A program made the position numbers and the translations under genes. Of a stretch of DNA of 64,000 nucleotides, positions 24,584 through 36,109 are shown one piece after another; the stretch's first letter is position 1, and the number at the start of each line of letters is the position of its first letter. The notes below the pieces were generated by a model. The model searched no databases. It was not told the DNA's origin and saw only the letters and a program-made list of their open reading frames with translations. The stretch is from assembly GCA_030686995.1 (NCBI GenBank), contig CM060708.1:257394544-257458543 (forward strand), given 5' to 3'. The DNA comes from Artemisia argyi (Eukaryota > Streptophyta > Magnoliopsida > Asterales > Asteraceae).

Positions 24584-25855
24584 TAAATTCTTGAGCAAAA
24601 AAGTGTAGCTTTTGATGTTCTAGTAGAACCAGAATAATCAGAAAGAAAAACCGAACTCAGGCTGTTTTATCACTTCTTCTAGCTCTGTCACAACATTCAG
24701 TTGACACAAATCCCCTGTACAATCAATTCATAGTCAATTACTACTATTAGGTGTCACACAGGACTAAACAATGTTAAACGAAGAAACTTATATATTATAG
24801 GATGACAAATCCATGATAACTCTAAACATAGAAACAACACAACTGAAGAATGTGTCCTTAAGTTCGTTACATTACATAATCCATTACCGTCTTTAATTCT
24901 AATACTGTTGAAGTCGTAATCTACCTACCCTTTTGATTATCGTAACATCTACAGGTGGAAAAAACGTTCTTTCTAGTTTGTTGCATAAACCATAATTCCA
25001 ATCTATTATGCACTTTCCATCACACCAATTTAAGAGGACCTGATAAAGTATTTATTTGGTGTAACATGATGCTATCGATTAGTTTAATCATAGGGACATG
25101 TTTATGAGGTTCTAAAGCAGATAGCTTATTTTATCAGGAACATGAAATTTGGAATAACACAATTAATCTTAATTAAAACAGAGCAATTAATCTTAATTAA
25201 ATTAAGTTTTGAATAACACAAAATCTCAATCAAATTCAAATCAATAAATCATAAACTAATTATAAAAATTTGCCTTAAACTCTTCCTCTTACAGCAATGG
25301 GTTGTTATTAATCATCTGGACACGATTTGATTATTGAAAATCGGATTGGATAAAAAAAAAATACCAGTCCATGAATCCAACTTGATCTTCAAAGAGAGAA
25401 AAGGAAGGAGTAGGAACTAATAACACCAGGAGCATCAACATAGCTTTTAGTTGTACAGTGGTGGTTTAATGATGAATCAAGGATTGAATGAAAAAAAGGG
25501 ATTGAACAAAAAGATTGATTAAGGTTATTAGGTTAAAAGATGTGTATGTTTTTCACTGATGGATTTGTGGGTGCGTTTTTGGGACCTCCGTTTTCTAAAA
25601 ATATTTATAATGTTAATCCTGAAACTATAAAAAAATAACCATGAAACACATATGTATTTTTACCCCTTTTAATGTTTGAGTATAAAAACGAAAATTTTAT
25701 ATTTTTTTGTCAAATATAGAAATATTTAAGGCTTTTTTAATAAATAAAAAGCTTTTTAAAAAATCAGAATAAAAAAATATTACTAAATAAGATATGAATG
25801 CATTTTTTTGAAATGGAAAATTCTCAATAGGGGTTTTGTTTTATTATATAAAAGA

Positions 25856-26099
25856 TAAAAAAGATGCGTATATCATGATTTGAATGCAATTAACTATCAC
25901 GTGTAACTATACATCATATCATGCATATATGCATGTTACTATCTAGTAACGTATGGATGGCATATATTCATGATTTGAATGCTTGGTATATAAGAATGCA
26001 AAGACTCTTCTCTATTCTCTCATACCTAAATCATTAATTCTTAAGGTATTTTTGTTTCTGCATATACGTTTATATAAAGTTTCTTTTTTTTAGTTCGTC
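25856..26099 (+). promoter_or_regulatory. Proximal promoter of LOR copy 1
   Basis: It keeps a CACGTG box (25898-25903), the 16-bp palindrome CATGCATATATGCATG (25920-25935, two RY-type CATGCA motifs) and a good TATA box (TATATAA, 25987-25993) about 107 bp before the ATG. Copy 2 keeps the palindrome (56212-56227), but its TATA-equivalent reads TATAGAA. Confidence 0.7.
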
Positions 26100-26787
26100 A
26101 TGAGAAAAGTGTACCCAGAGAGCAGTATTCCAGTTGATGGACCCTCATCCACCGCTAAAAATCCAGTGGTCTTTACAGTTTGGAAGAAGTCTCTTGTGTT
26201 CAATTGCGATGGATTCACAGTGTATGATTCTAAAGGTGATCTTGTATATCGAGTAGACAACTATGTCGCGGGAGGAAATGGTGAGATTGTTCTCATGAAT
26301 GCCTTTGGCAGCGCGCTCTTTACCATCCAGCTCAAGGTATATTGCATAGTGTTTATATGTACTAATCATGTTTTGAATTATAGTGCATATTTATTAATAA
26401 GTTGATTATTGTTATTAACAGAAGTTAAGCCTATCAGACACCTGGCTCATGTATGACGGAGAAACATTGGCACAACCAAGGTTAATTGTAAGGAAACATC
26501 TGAACCGTCTCAATACCAAGTCACTGGCCTCTGTGAGCCTAGCAGGATCACCGTTAAAGTTTAACAATGTTAGAAATTATAAAAATGTCATTTATGAGAT
26601 TGAACGATCATACGCATAAATGTTGTGTAATCTATGATGACAAGCGACGGTGTGTTGCTGAGATCAGGCGCAAGGAAGCTAAAACAGGAGTTTCACTTGG
26701 GAGAGATGTTTTTCATCTGGTTGTACAACCACTAATTGATCGCGACGTCGCTATGGCCTTGGTGATTGTCTTAGATCAAATGTTCGG

Positions 26788-29700
26788 TGTAACAATTCGC
26801 ATTTTCAGGTTAATTACTATTCCCGGAAATTTCACTGTTCACTTTTACTATTCATTTTCCCCGAAATTTTCCCGAAATATAATTTTTGTTTCTTGGCCTC
26901 GAGTGATAAATCATTTCCATGACAAATTAAAAGTTTGACATTCATAAGCTCATTTTCGTGAAAGTTAATAAGGAATTACACGTTTTAGGGTAAAACGTCA
27001 TTCAAAAATTCTACGCACAACGAAACTCGACCGCGTTAAGTGACCCCGCATCAGAAAAATGTTTGATACACTCATGATTTATTTGAGAATTAACCATGAC
27101 TGAGAAAAACATGACCAAAATAAGCCTCGGCCGTGAAAAACTGGAATTTTCAGTTTTTAAGCGTTTTTACTCAGCTGTAACCTTAGCCTATACCTGAACC
27201 GCATTTCTAAGACAATTTGAGTTTTCAACTTATTAGGAAAAGTCAACATATTTTTCCCTCCTCCTTTGACCAAAAATCATTCCTTGATTTATAAGTCATT
27301 CCTTGATTTTTAGGCTTACGGTTTGATGTCTAAAAGACATTTAATACCAACCGACACTAGACTGAGCCCAGTCTAGACATTATAAGTCATTTTAAATCAT
27401 TTTTATCCTATTAGAAAAGTAACATTTTACTTTTCTCAATTTTACGCAATATTCGTACGTTTTACGTATTACGCGTTTTAGACCCTTGTTTCCAGTTTTA
27501 GCAGGGTTTGAGCACCCCAATGGAACTTACCACTCATTTTATATTTTATTATGGAGTATATTGACAAGTTTAATCATTCTTTCAAGTTTCGTATTTTTAC
27601 GATACCCGGTTTTACGTTTCGTGGCCTAACAACTTACGGTTTGCGATTAACGGGACCAAAACTCACTCCGTAAAAGCATGATAATGCAAGAAACTTATCT
27701 AGTCATCCAAGATAACCATATGGTCGAAATTTTAAGAGGAGTCACCAAGACACTTGGTGTCTTGGTGATAAATCAAGTATAGGATTCATACATGTGTTCA
27801 AACTTCTTTAGGAAGCCTTGCAAAATATCTAGGAACTAACCTCCTCATTATCCTTTATAAACAAACTCATATTTCTCTTCCTCTCATCACCAAAAATCAG
27901 TCACTACATATTCCAAAAGTAATCCATTCTTTGATTTTCAAGATCAAGTGCTATATCAATTCAAGAACTCTTGTTAAGTTTTGATCGATCCAAACCTAGT
28001 TTCAAGCTACAAGAAACTACTTCAAAACCTTAGAAACTCTTGGTGATTCTCTTGAGTTTGAATCCACTCAAGTCACCTCAACTTTCATCATCTCTCTTTC
28101 AAGATTACAAGAGTAGAAAGATTGCATGAAGTGAAGTGGGTTGAAGCAAAAGTCTATCAAAGTCCATTTCCTTACATGTTAACTTCCTTTCTTGTAGAAA
28201 GCCAAAAGTTGTAAGCCAAACCCTAACATACTTCTTGCTAAATATCATATTCATGTAATTTACATATCATTCATGCTATATTTTGTCTTGTGATCATGTC
28301 CATGATGTATAAAAATGGGTAAAACAAGTATTGATACATATATGTAACTTATGTTATTCAAACAAGTAAACTAGTGACTTTCATGGAGAACCACCACCAA
28401 AAGGGTAAAATTATGATATTGAATCATTACATATTACAGTAGAGGACTTAACAAGGAAACCATAGCAATTTGAACCACCTAAAACGAGTATACGAGTCAA
28501 AAGTTACGCCTATTTGAAGTTACCAAAGAATTTCGGCAAAACTGCCTAAACCATACTGTTTTGCATTCTGACTTTTTGAAAGTCACCCTTCTGGTCCGAT
28601 TCATCAAAAAGTTAAAACACGAAAGTTGTCCGGAACGCCGTTTTCGTTCAGGAATAAAGAAGCTCGAGCCCTAAAAACGCTTTCCGAGTGATAAAATTCT
28701 TTAAATTCTAAACAGCCCATTTTTAGGCGAAAGTCACTAGATTATGGTTATACTTTAAAAGGAACAAGAGGTCTTATGACCTATAATCAAGACCACCACC
28801 ATGGCTAGAGCCAAGGTTGAGTCTCATGACCATGGAACAAGGACCAAAGGTCATGGCAAGGCCATGACTAAATGACCATACAAACTTACTTAGGCGAAAA
28901 CATGAAACAAGGAATTGGCAATAACTTGAACAAGCAACTTGGATCTACTTCACTTAAAAGAACCATGAGTTATTACAAAGAATAATGGTCATACAAGTTA
29001 TATGAAACATACCCTAATAACAATCTTCATGTAATCATAAACTTTCCTAAGTTTATTCAAATATTAGACATGTAACTTTTCGGATCAAAACTTATATACA
29101 TATATATTTTATCAACTACTACAATAGTAGGGAGCCTCATGTGAGGAGTTCATTATGTAAGCCGTCGAGATGAGTTGTGGATTTACGAATTAAAGTGTCC
29201 TGGCTCCTCGAACGTTTACTAACATGACTTCTGAATTATGTCGGCCCGAACGGTAGTAAACGATATATAAACTATACATGTTTCATGACTTATTTCTTTT
29301 CAAAGACTTACACTATACATTGTACCACATCATGGACTAAGTGCAAGACATATATTGGCATGTTTATGTTTCCTTAGACATTATTCCAAACCTAAGTTGC
29401 AACAATTATTCTAGGTTGCTCGTAGAAGTTCTTACGACATATCCATCATTCTCATTATACATCATCCAACTCAAGGTGAGTTTATAGCCCCACTTTCCAT
29501 TACTTAATTGTTTTACAAACCCTTGGGGGGAATACATGCTATTTTTAACCGAGCACAATGTTTTTAAATTGTATGTTTGCCTGATTGTTTTATTATCACT
29601 AAGTACCAGCCTTGCTAAACCGAGATCCTTTATTATGAACCATTTAGTCACTAGCAATAGTGAGCGCGAATATTGTGAATAGGCCTATTGGGATTGACGA

Positions 29701-30272
29701 ATCCCATTTGTTTTGACTAAGTTCAAACAAATGCATTAATATTTGAGACATTAGCTATGACGGCAAAGTACCTACCGGGATAACTCCGCCGATCGATATT
29801 GGTACCCGTTAACGTTTTGGTGTCATAAGCTTAGTATTTGATAATAACTGTACCGGGCGTATAACAACGTAGCCTACCTGTTTTGTTTTCCAAACATTGG
29901 TGTGAGTCTATAGCTCACACTACCAACATATTGTGTTCAAACATTAAACAAACTCTATGAATATCACTCAACCTTTGTGTTGACCTCTCAAGCATGTATT
30001 TCAGGTTCATGACGATCAAGGATGGCACGGAAGGGCACGTATACTCAAGAGGGCTATAAATTTTATTATCATTCAAAAAAACTCATTTAATGTAAATTGT
30101 AAACATGGAACCATTTGGGACCTCATTTTGTAATCTCTGATATTTATATAATTTGAATGATAAATCTTTTAAAAGGACTCAATTGGAGTTCGTTTTCTAT
30201 TATTGTGACTATTGTGCCGTCGAGTAACACCCAGTTTGAATTCCGCTGCAACCATGAATTGGGGGTGTTACA
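26788..30272 (+). repeat. 5' LTR of LARD-like element
   Basis: Starts TGTAACAATTCG and ends GGGGGTGTTACA. A TATA-like TTTATAAAC lies at about 27854-27862. Upstream of it is a perfect 11-bp hairpin at 27743-27767. This is the likely promoter-bearing U3. Confidence 0.92.
27743..27767. repeat. Perfect 11-bp hairpin in the LTR
   Basis: The arms CACCAAGACAC and GTGTCTTGGTG enclose a 3-base loop. It is present unchanged in the 3' LTR (about 33549-33573), roughly 90-110 bp upstream of the TATA-like box. Confidence 0.9.
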
Positions 30273-30275
30273 GAT

Positions 30276-30293
30276 TGGTACCAGAGCCATGGT
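30276..30293 (+). promoter_or_regulatory. Primer-binding site of LARD
   Basis: TGGTACCAGAGCCATGG begins 3 bp after the LTR. It matches the complement of the plant initiator-Met tRNA 3' end (TGGTATCAGAGC) with one mismatch. Confidence 0.85.
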
Positions 30294-30840
30294 TATAGAG
30301 AAACGGGTCTAATGGAGACCTAAACTATAACTACACTTACAAGCAAAAACATTTTATAGCCTTCCGCTCTTCGTGCCTTCCATCCTCCAGACGATCATGG
30401 ACTTATTAAGCATTTTATATTACACAAACATAATTGCATATTGATATATGTACCCTTAGCACATTTGAGCATTTTCCTGTAAGCATGTTATGCTACACAA
30501 ACATATTAGTATATTCATATATACCCATTTTGAGCATTTCCCCGTAGACATTTTTATGCTACACAAACATAATTGCATATTAGTATATGTACCCTTAACA
30601 TAATTGAGCATTTCCCCGTAAGCATTTTATGCTACATGAACACATATAAGTATATTGATATATACACACTAGGAATTTTATACTACATGAACATATTAGT
30701 ATATTGATATATAAACTCGGTTTATTTTCAATCATTTATCTAAACAATGGACTAAACATATCTGCATATGCCTATTCTAGGGCATTTCGACACAATCACA
30801 TTCTCCCAATCATGTTCCTACTCCAACATTTTATGTCCAA

Positions 30841-31016
30841 GACATTGTAACTGATTGCAATGGTCTTTCCTATTTTCCAAGACATTGTATTATACAATGG
30901 TCTTAACCATTTCTCAAATGTTTTGAGTCACACAATGGTCTAACCTACTTCCCAGACATTGTGAATTGCACAATGGTCTAACCTACTTCCGAGGCATTGT
31001 GTTTTGCGCAATGGTC
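30841..31016 (+). repeat. Five-unit hairpin array in LARD interior
   Basis: Units start at about 30841, 30881, 30917, 30955 and 30993 (period 36-40 bp). Each has a left arm GACATTGT (or a variant) and a right arm ACAATGGTC enclosing a variable 3-8 base loop. The third unit's left arm is decayed. Confidence 0.8.
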
Positions 31017-32593
31017 TCTAGAATTATTCCATCACATCATCAATATCATTTCATATGATATCAAAAACCCGTCACAACCTATCGATTTCTAAATAGAAAT
31101 ATGAGATTTATAAAGGACAAACAAATCCATCACCTACAAAAGCTGAAGTTCAGCTCTACATTTATCAAAGTTTTCTTCTGAAACCTTCATTGTTAAAAGT
31201 TCGTGATCCTGGCCAAGTATGTTCTATTTTAGAACTACTTAAAACTTCCTTTCCACACGTACCTACCCGTACTATCTTCTATGCAATGGAATATGAAAAC
31301 ATACGTTACAAGTCTTGTATGGCCGGGACTTGCAATTGAAGGGTTTGACATCGCCTTTGTTTGCGGACAGTTTCCCGAAAGCAACGGACATATCAAAAGT
31401 ATACCTAATTTAGGTATTTGAAAATTTTATCGAACCTTGGCTAAATAAAGACTAGTCACCTATATTTAACCTAGGGACAGTGGAATATAGTCTGACTAAC
31501 TATATTTGACTTAAAATTTTCAAATACTGAGAGTAGTTGTACTAGGGTTATGTTTAGGTTGATTTCCTACTTGAACTCGATAAACCACCAGAATTCATTA
31601 AAACAATCTAGAGACACGATAGTGCCTTACCACTCAGCAAGATCTTAACACCTTATTTGTATGATCTAAATTCATTCTTGAAAGTTTTCATTTATGAGAT
31701 AATCCGAACTACTATCTTGGGATAGTTATCAATTATTCTCTTCATCCTGTAGAAGTACTATCCTGTTTAGGTCCTAAGGATACCATTCCATCAGAAACTT
31801 TTAAAATCTCTTAAGATTTTTAAAGCAAACTCAACATCTATACCTAAGAGTATTAATTTTAAGCACACACTACGCACTTTTGTTCTTCAACATATCACAT
31901 CATTATCTTCACAACCGTGGTAAACACAAGCTCATTAACAGATCTTGATGCACTTTTAAAGCTCAAATCATCCTTTGTTACACCACAAGCACCCTCACCA
32001 GCTTTACAAGATTGAATATTCATCTTGTACTTTTGGAACACCAGTATCATCTCGTAATACCCTATCTTGTAACTCACCGGCTAATTGTGAATGTTGTGTT
32101 GGGAATTCTTAAGTAGGATGATTTGTAATTATTTGAATGGATTGGGATGCCTTTTCATTTAAATAAAGACATTGTAAATCACCGAACCATAAGTTTATAT
32201 TTCCCTATTTACATTGTTTGGGATGCCTCTCTATGTAAATAAAGAATTATAAATAAGTGGACTTATCTGTATCCGAAATAACATAAGTATGAAGTCAATA
32301 AACACTAGGTACAACAACCGATTACCTAATAGGCTATGATTGCAATTACTATCTCAATTCCTATTAATATTCGACTGCTATATCAATTTCCTTTGATATT
32401 CGACTATTACCATACCTTTCCTACATAAAAGTAAGCCTCATCCTACACCATACACTGAAATGACAAATCAAACTGCATCACTAGTAATACCAGACTTTAG
32501 TCCTCATAAGTAACCACACCTTTTCATCGACACCACTTCAACATATGACACACATAGAACTTCGGGACGAAGTTCCCCGTAAGGGGTAGAGAC

Positions 32594-35500
32594 TGTAACA
32601 ATTCGTATTTTCAGGTTAATTACTATTCCCGGAAAATTTCACTATTCACTTTTACTATTCATTTTTCCCGAAATTTTCCCGAAATATAATTTTTGTTTCT
32701 TGGCCTCGAGTGATAAATCATTTCCATGACAAATTAAAAGTTTGACATTCATAAGCTCATTTTCGTGAAAGTTAATAAGGAATTACACGTTTTAGGGTAA
32801 AACGTCATTCAAAAATTCTACGCACAACGAAACTCGACCGCGTTAAGTGACCCCGCATCAGAAAAATGTTTGATACACTCATGATTTATTTGAGAATTAA
32901 CCATGACTGAGAAAAACATGACCAAAATAAGCCTCGGCCGTGAAAAACTGGAATTTTCAGTTTTTAAGCGTTTTTACTCAGCCGTAACCTTAGCCTATAC
33001 CTGAACCGCATTTCTAAGACAATTTGAGTTTTCAACTTATTAGGAAAAGTCAACATATTTTTCCCTCCTCCTTTGACCAAAAATCATTCCTTGATTTATA
33101 AGTCATTCCTTGATTTTTAGGCTTACGGTTTGATGTCTAAAAGACATTTAATACCAACCGACACTAGACTGAGCCCAGTCTAGACATTATAAGTCATTTT
33201 AAATCATTTTTATCCTATTAGAAAAGTAACATTTTACTTTTCTCAATTTTACGCAATATTCGTACGTTTTACGTATTACGCGTTTTAGACCCGTGTTTCC
33301 AGTTTTAGCAGGGTTTGAGCACCCCAATGGAACTTACCACTCATTTTATATTTTATTATGGAGTATATTGACAAGTTTAATCATTCTTTCAAGTTTCGTA
33401 TTTTTACGATACCCGGTTTTACGTTTCGTGGCCTAACAACTTACGGTTTGCGATTAACGGGACCAAAACTCACTCCGTAAAAGCATGATAATGCAAGAAA
33501 CTTATCTAGTCATCCAAGATAACCATATGGTCGAAATTTTAAGAGGAGTCACCAAGACACTTGGTGTCTTGGTGATAAATCAAGTATAGGATTCATACAT
33601 GTGTTCAAACTTCTTTAGGAAGCCTTGCAAAATATCTAGGAACTAACCTCCTCATTATCCTTTATAAACAAACTCATATTTCTCTTCCTCTCATCACCAA
33701 AAATCAGTCACTACATATTCCAAAAGTAATCCATTCTTTGATTTTCAAGATCAAGTGCTATATCAATTCAAGAACTCTTGTTAAGTTTTGATCGATCCAA
33801 ACCTAGTTTCAAGCTACAAGAAACTACTTCAAAACCTTAGAAACTCTTGGTGATTCTCTTGAGTTTGAATCCACTCAAGTCACCTCAACTTTCATCATCT
33901 CTCTTTCAAGATTACAAGAGTAGAAAGATTGCATGAAGTGAAGTGGGTTGAAGCAAAAGTCTATCAAAGTCCATTTCCTTACATGTTAACTTCCTTTCTT
34001 GTAGAAAGCCAAAAGTTGTAAGCCAAACCCTAACATACTTCTTGCTAAATATCATATTCATGTAATTTACATATCATTCATGCTATATTTTGTCTTGTGA
34101 TCATGTCCATGATGTATAAAAATGGGTAAAACAAGTATTGATACATATATGTAACTTATGTTATTCAAACAAGTAAACTAGTGACTTTCATGGAGAACCA
34201 CCACCAAAAGGGTAAAATTATGATATTGAATCATTACATATTACAGTAGAGGACTTAACAAGGAAACCATAGCAATTTGAATCACCTAAAACGAGTATAC
34301 GAGTCAAAAGTTACGCCTATTTGAAGTTACCAAAGAATTTCGGCAAAACTGCCTAAACCATACTGTTTTGCATTCTGACTTTTTGAAAGTCACCCTTCTG
34401 GTCCGATTCATCAAAAAGTTAAAACACGAAAGTTGTGCGGAACGCCGTTTTCGTTCAGGAGTAAAGAAGCTCGAGCCCTAAAAACGCTTTCCGAGTGATA
34501 AAATTCTTTAAATTCTAAACAGCCCATTTTTAGGCGAAAGTCACTAGATTATGGTTATACTTTAAAAGGAACAAGAGGTCTTATGACCTATAATCAAGAC
34601 CACCACCATGGCTAGAGCCAAGGTTGAGTCTCATGACCATGGAACAAGGACCAAAGGTCATGGCAAGGCCATGACTAAATGACCATACAAACTTACTTAG
34701 GCGAAAACATGAAACAAGGAATTGGCAATAACTTGAACAAGCAACTTGGATCTACTTCACTTAAAAGAACCATGAGTTATTACAAAGAATAATGGTCATA
34801 CAAGTTATATGAAACATACCCTAATAACAATCTTCATGTAATCATAAACTTTCCTAAGTTTATTCAAATATTAGACATGTAACTTTTCGGATCAAAACTT
34901 ATATACATATATATTTTATCAACTACTACAATAGTAGGGAGCCTCATGTGAGGAGTTCATTATGTAAGCCGTCGAGATGAGTTGTGGATTTACGAATTAA
35001 AGTGTCCTGGCTCCTCGAACGTTTACTAACATGACTTCTGAATTATGTCGGCCCGAACGGTAGTAAACGATATATAAACTATACATGTTTCATGACTTAT
35101 TTCTTTTCAAAGACTTACACTATACATTGTACCACATCATGGACTAAGTGCAAGACATATATTGGCATGTTTATGTTTTCTTAGACATTATTCCAAACCT
35201 AAGTTGCAACAATTATTCTAGGTTGCTCGTAGAAGTTCTTACGACATATCCATCATTCTCATTATACATCATCCAACTCAAGGTGAGTTTATAGCCCCAC
35301 TTTCCATTACTTAATTGTTTTACAAACCCTTGGGGGGAATACATGCTATTTTTAACCGAGCACAATGTTTTTAAATTGTATGTTTGCCTGATTGTTTTAT
35401 TATCACTAAGTACCAGCCTTGCTAAACCGAGATCCTTTATTATGAACCATTTAGTCACTAGCAATAGTGAGCGCGAATATTGTGAATAGGCCTATTGGGA

Positions 35501-36079
35501 TTGACGAATCCCATTTGTTTTGACTAAGTTCAAACAAATGCATTAATATTTGAGACATTAGCTATGACGGCAAAGTACCTACCGGGATAACTCCGCCGAT
35601 CGATATTGGTACCCGTTAACGTTTTGGTGTCATAAGCTTAGTATTTGATAATAACTGTACCGGGCGTATAACAACGTAGCCTACCTGTTTTGTTTTCCAA
35701 ACATTGGTGTGAGTCTATAGCTCACACTACCAACATATTGTGTTCAAACATTAAACAAACTCTATGAATATCACTCAACCTTTGTGTTGACCTCTCAAGC
35801 ATGTATTTCAGGTTCATGACGATCAAGGATGGCACGGAAGGGCACGTATACTCAAGAGGGCTATAAATTTTATTATCATTCAAAAAAACTCATTTAATGT
35901 AAATTGTAAACATGGAACCATTTGGGACCTCATTTTGTAATCTCTGATATTTATATAATTTGAATGATAAATCTTTTAAAAGGACTCAATTGGAGTTCGT
36001 TTTCTATTATTGTGACTATTGTGCCGTCGAGTAACACCCAGTTTGAATTCCGCTGCAACCATGAATTGAGGGTGTTACA
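32594..36079 (+). repeat. 3' LTR of LARD-like element
   Basis: 3486 bp, starting TGTAACAATTCG and ending GAGGGTGTTACA, followed by target duplication TTCGG (36080-36084). Differences from the 5' LTR are mostly C/T and G/A changes, as expected of methylated DNA. Confidence 0.92.
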
Positions 36080-36109
36080 TTCGGTTCCTCTAGACATTTT
36101 CTTACATAG

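Larger units (their letters stand above)
18741..25855 (-). mobile_element. Large Helitron C with captured sequence
   Basis: The left (3') end is a GC hairpin at 18743-18760 directly next to Helitron B. The right (5') end, read on the minus strand, starts TCTTTTATATAATAAAACAA after A at 25856, homologous to the 5' ends of A and B. The 7.1-kb body carries exon-like pieces on the minus strand (20164-20272, 24447-24583) in AT-rich, intron-like DNA, and no Rep/helicase. Copy 2 shows the empty site: ACATCATGTGTATATCATG at about 56165. Apart from the pieces listed separately I recognise nothing from 18760 to 25700. Confidence 0.6.
30273..32593 (+). other. LARD internal region, non-coding, with structured repeats
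   Basis: 2.32 kb without any recognisable gag, protease, RT, integrase or RNase H text on either strand. 30440-30720 holds four degenerate tandem units (GAGCATTTCCCCGTAAGCAT and TATGCTACACAAACAT blocks). 30841-31016 holds five hairpin units. The 3' end is purine-rich (AAGGGGTAGAGAC, 32581-32593), the polypurine tract. Confidence 0.8.
26788..36079 (+). mobile_element. LARD-like non-autonomous LTR retrotransposon (9.29 kb)
   Basis: A complete element: 5' LTR 26788-30272, primer-binding site from 30276, a 2.3-kb non-coding interior, a polypurine tract ending 32593, and 3' LTR 32594-36079. The target duplication TTCGG is present at 26783-26787 and 36080-36084. The LTRs (3485 and 3486 bp) differ, by my reading, by about ten substitutions and one single-base indel (about 0.3%). 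No gag or pol is present. Very long LTRs with a short non-coding interior define LARDs, which depend on a partner's proteins. Insertion lies in exon 2 of LOR copy 1. Short minus-strand frames repeated in both LTRs (29406 and 35213) are not genes. Confidence 0.92.
26100..36109 (+). pseudogene. LURP-one-related (LOR) protein, copy 1, disrupted
   Basis: Exon 1 is 26100-26336 (79 codons). An intron with GT..AG follows (26337-26421). Exon 2 is 26422-26787, broken by a 9.3-kb retrotransposon and resuming at 36085-36109. The protein matches the intact copy at 56394 closely (FTVWKKSLVF, VYDSKGDLVYRVDNY). Two lesions are present. A 2-bp deletion near 26612 (ACACGC to ACGC relative to copy 2) creates an immediate TAA at 26617-26619, giving about 144 residues instead of 209. 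The LTR element interrupts codons for MFG/SSRHFLT. Exon sequence otherwise stays about 97-99% like copy 2, so the duplication and damage are recent. LOR proteins have a tubby-C2-like beta-barrel; Arabidopsis LURP1 is a defence factor. Confidence 0.9.

Noticed and set aside
29406..29657. 83-codon minus-strand frame, repeated identically at 35213-35464
   Set aside because: It lies in both LTRs of the LARD; repetition reflects LTR identity, and no domain or start context supports a gene.
30841..31016. Possible CRISPR-like array (regular repeats with spacers)
   Set aside because: Repeats are short inverted arms with 3-8 base loops inside a plant LTR element; no CRISPR architecture.
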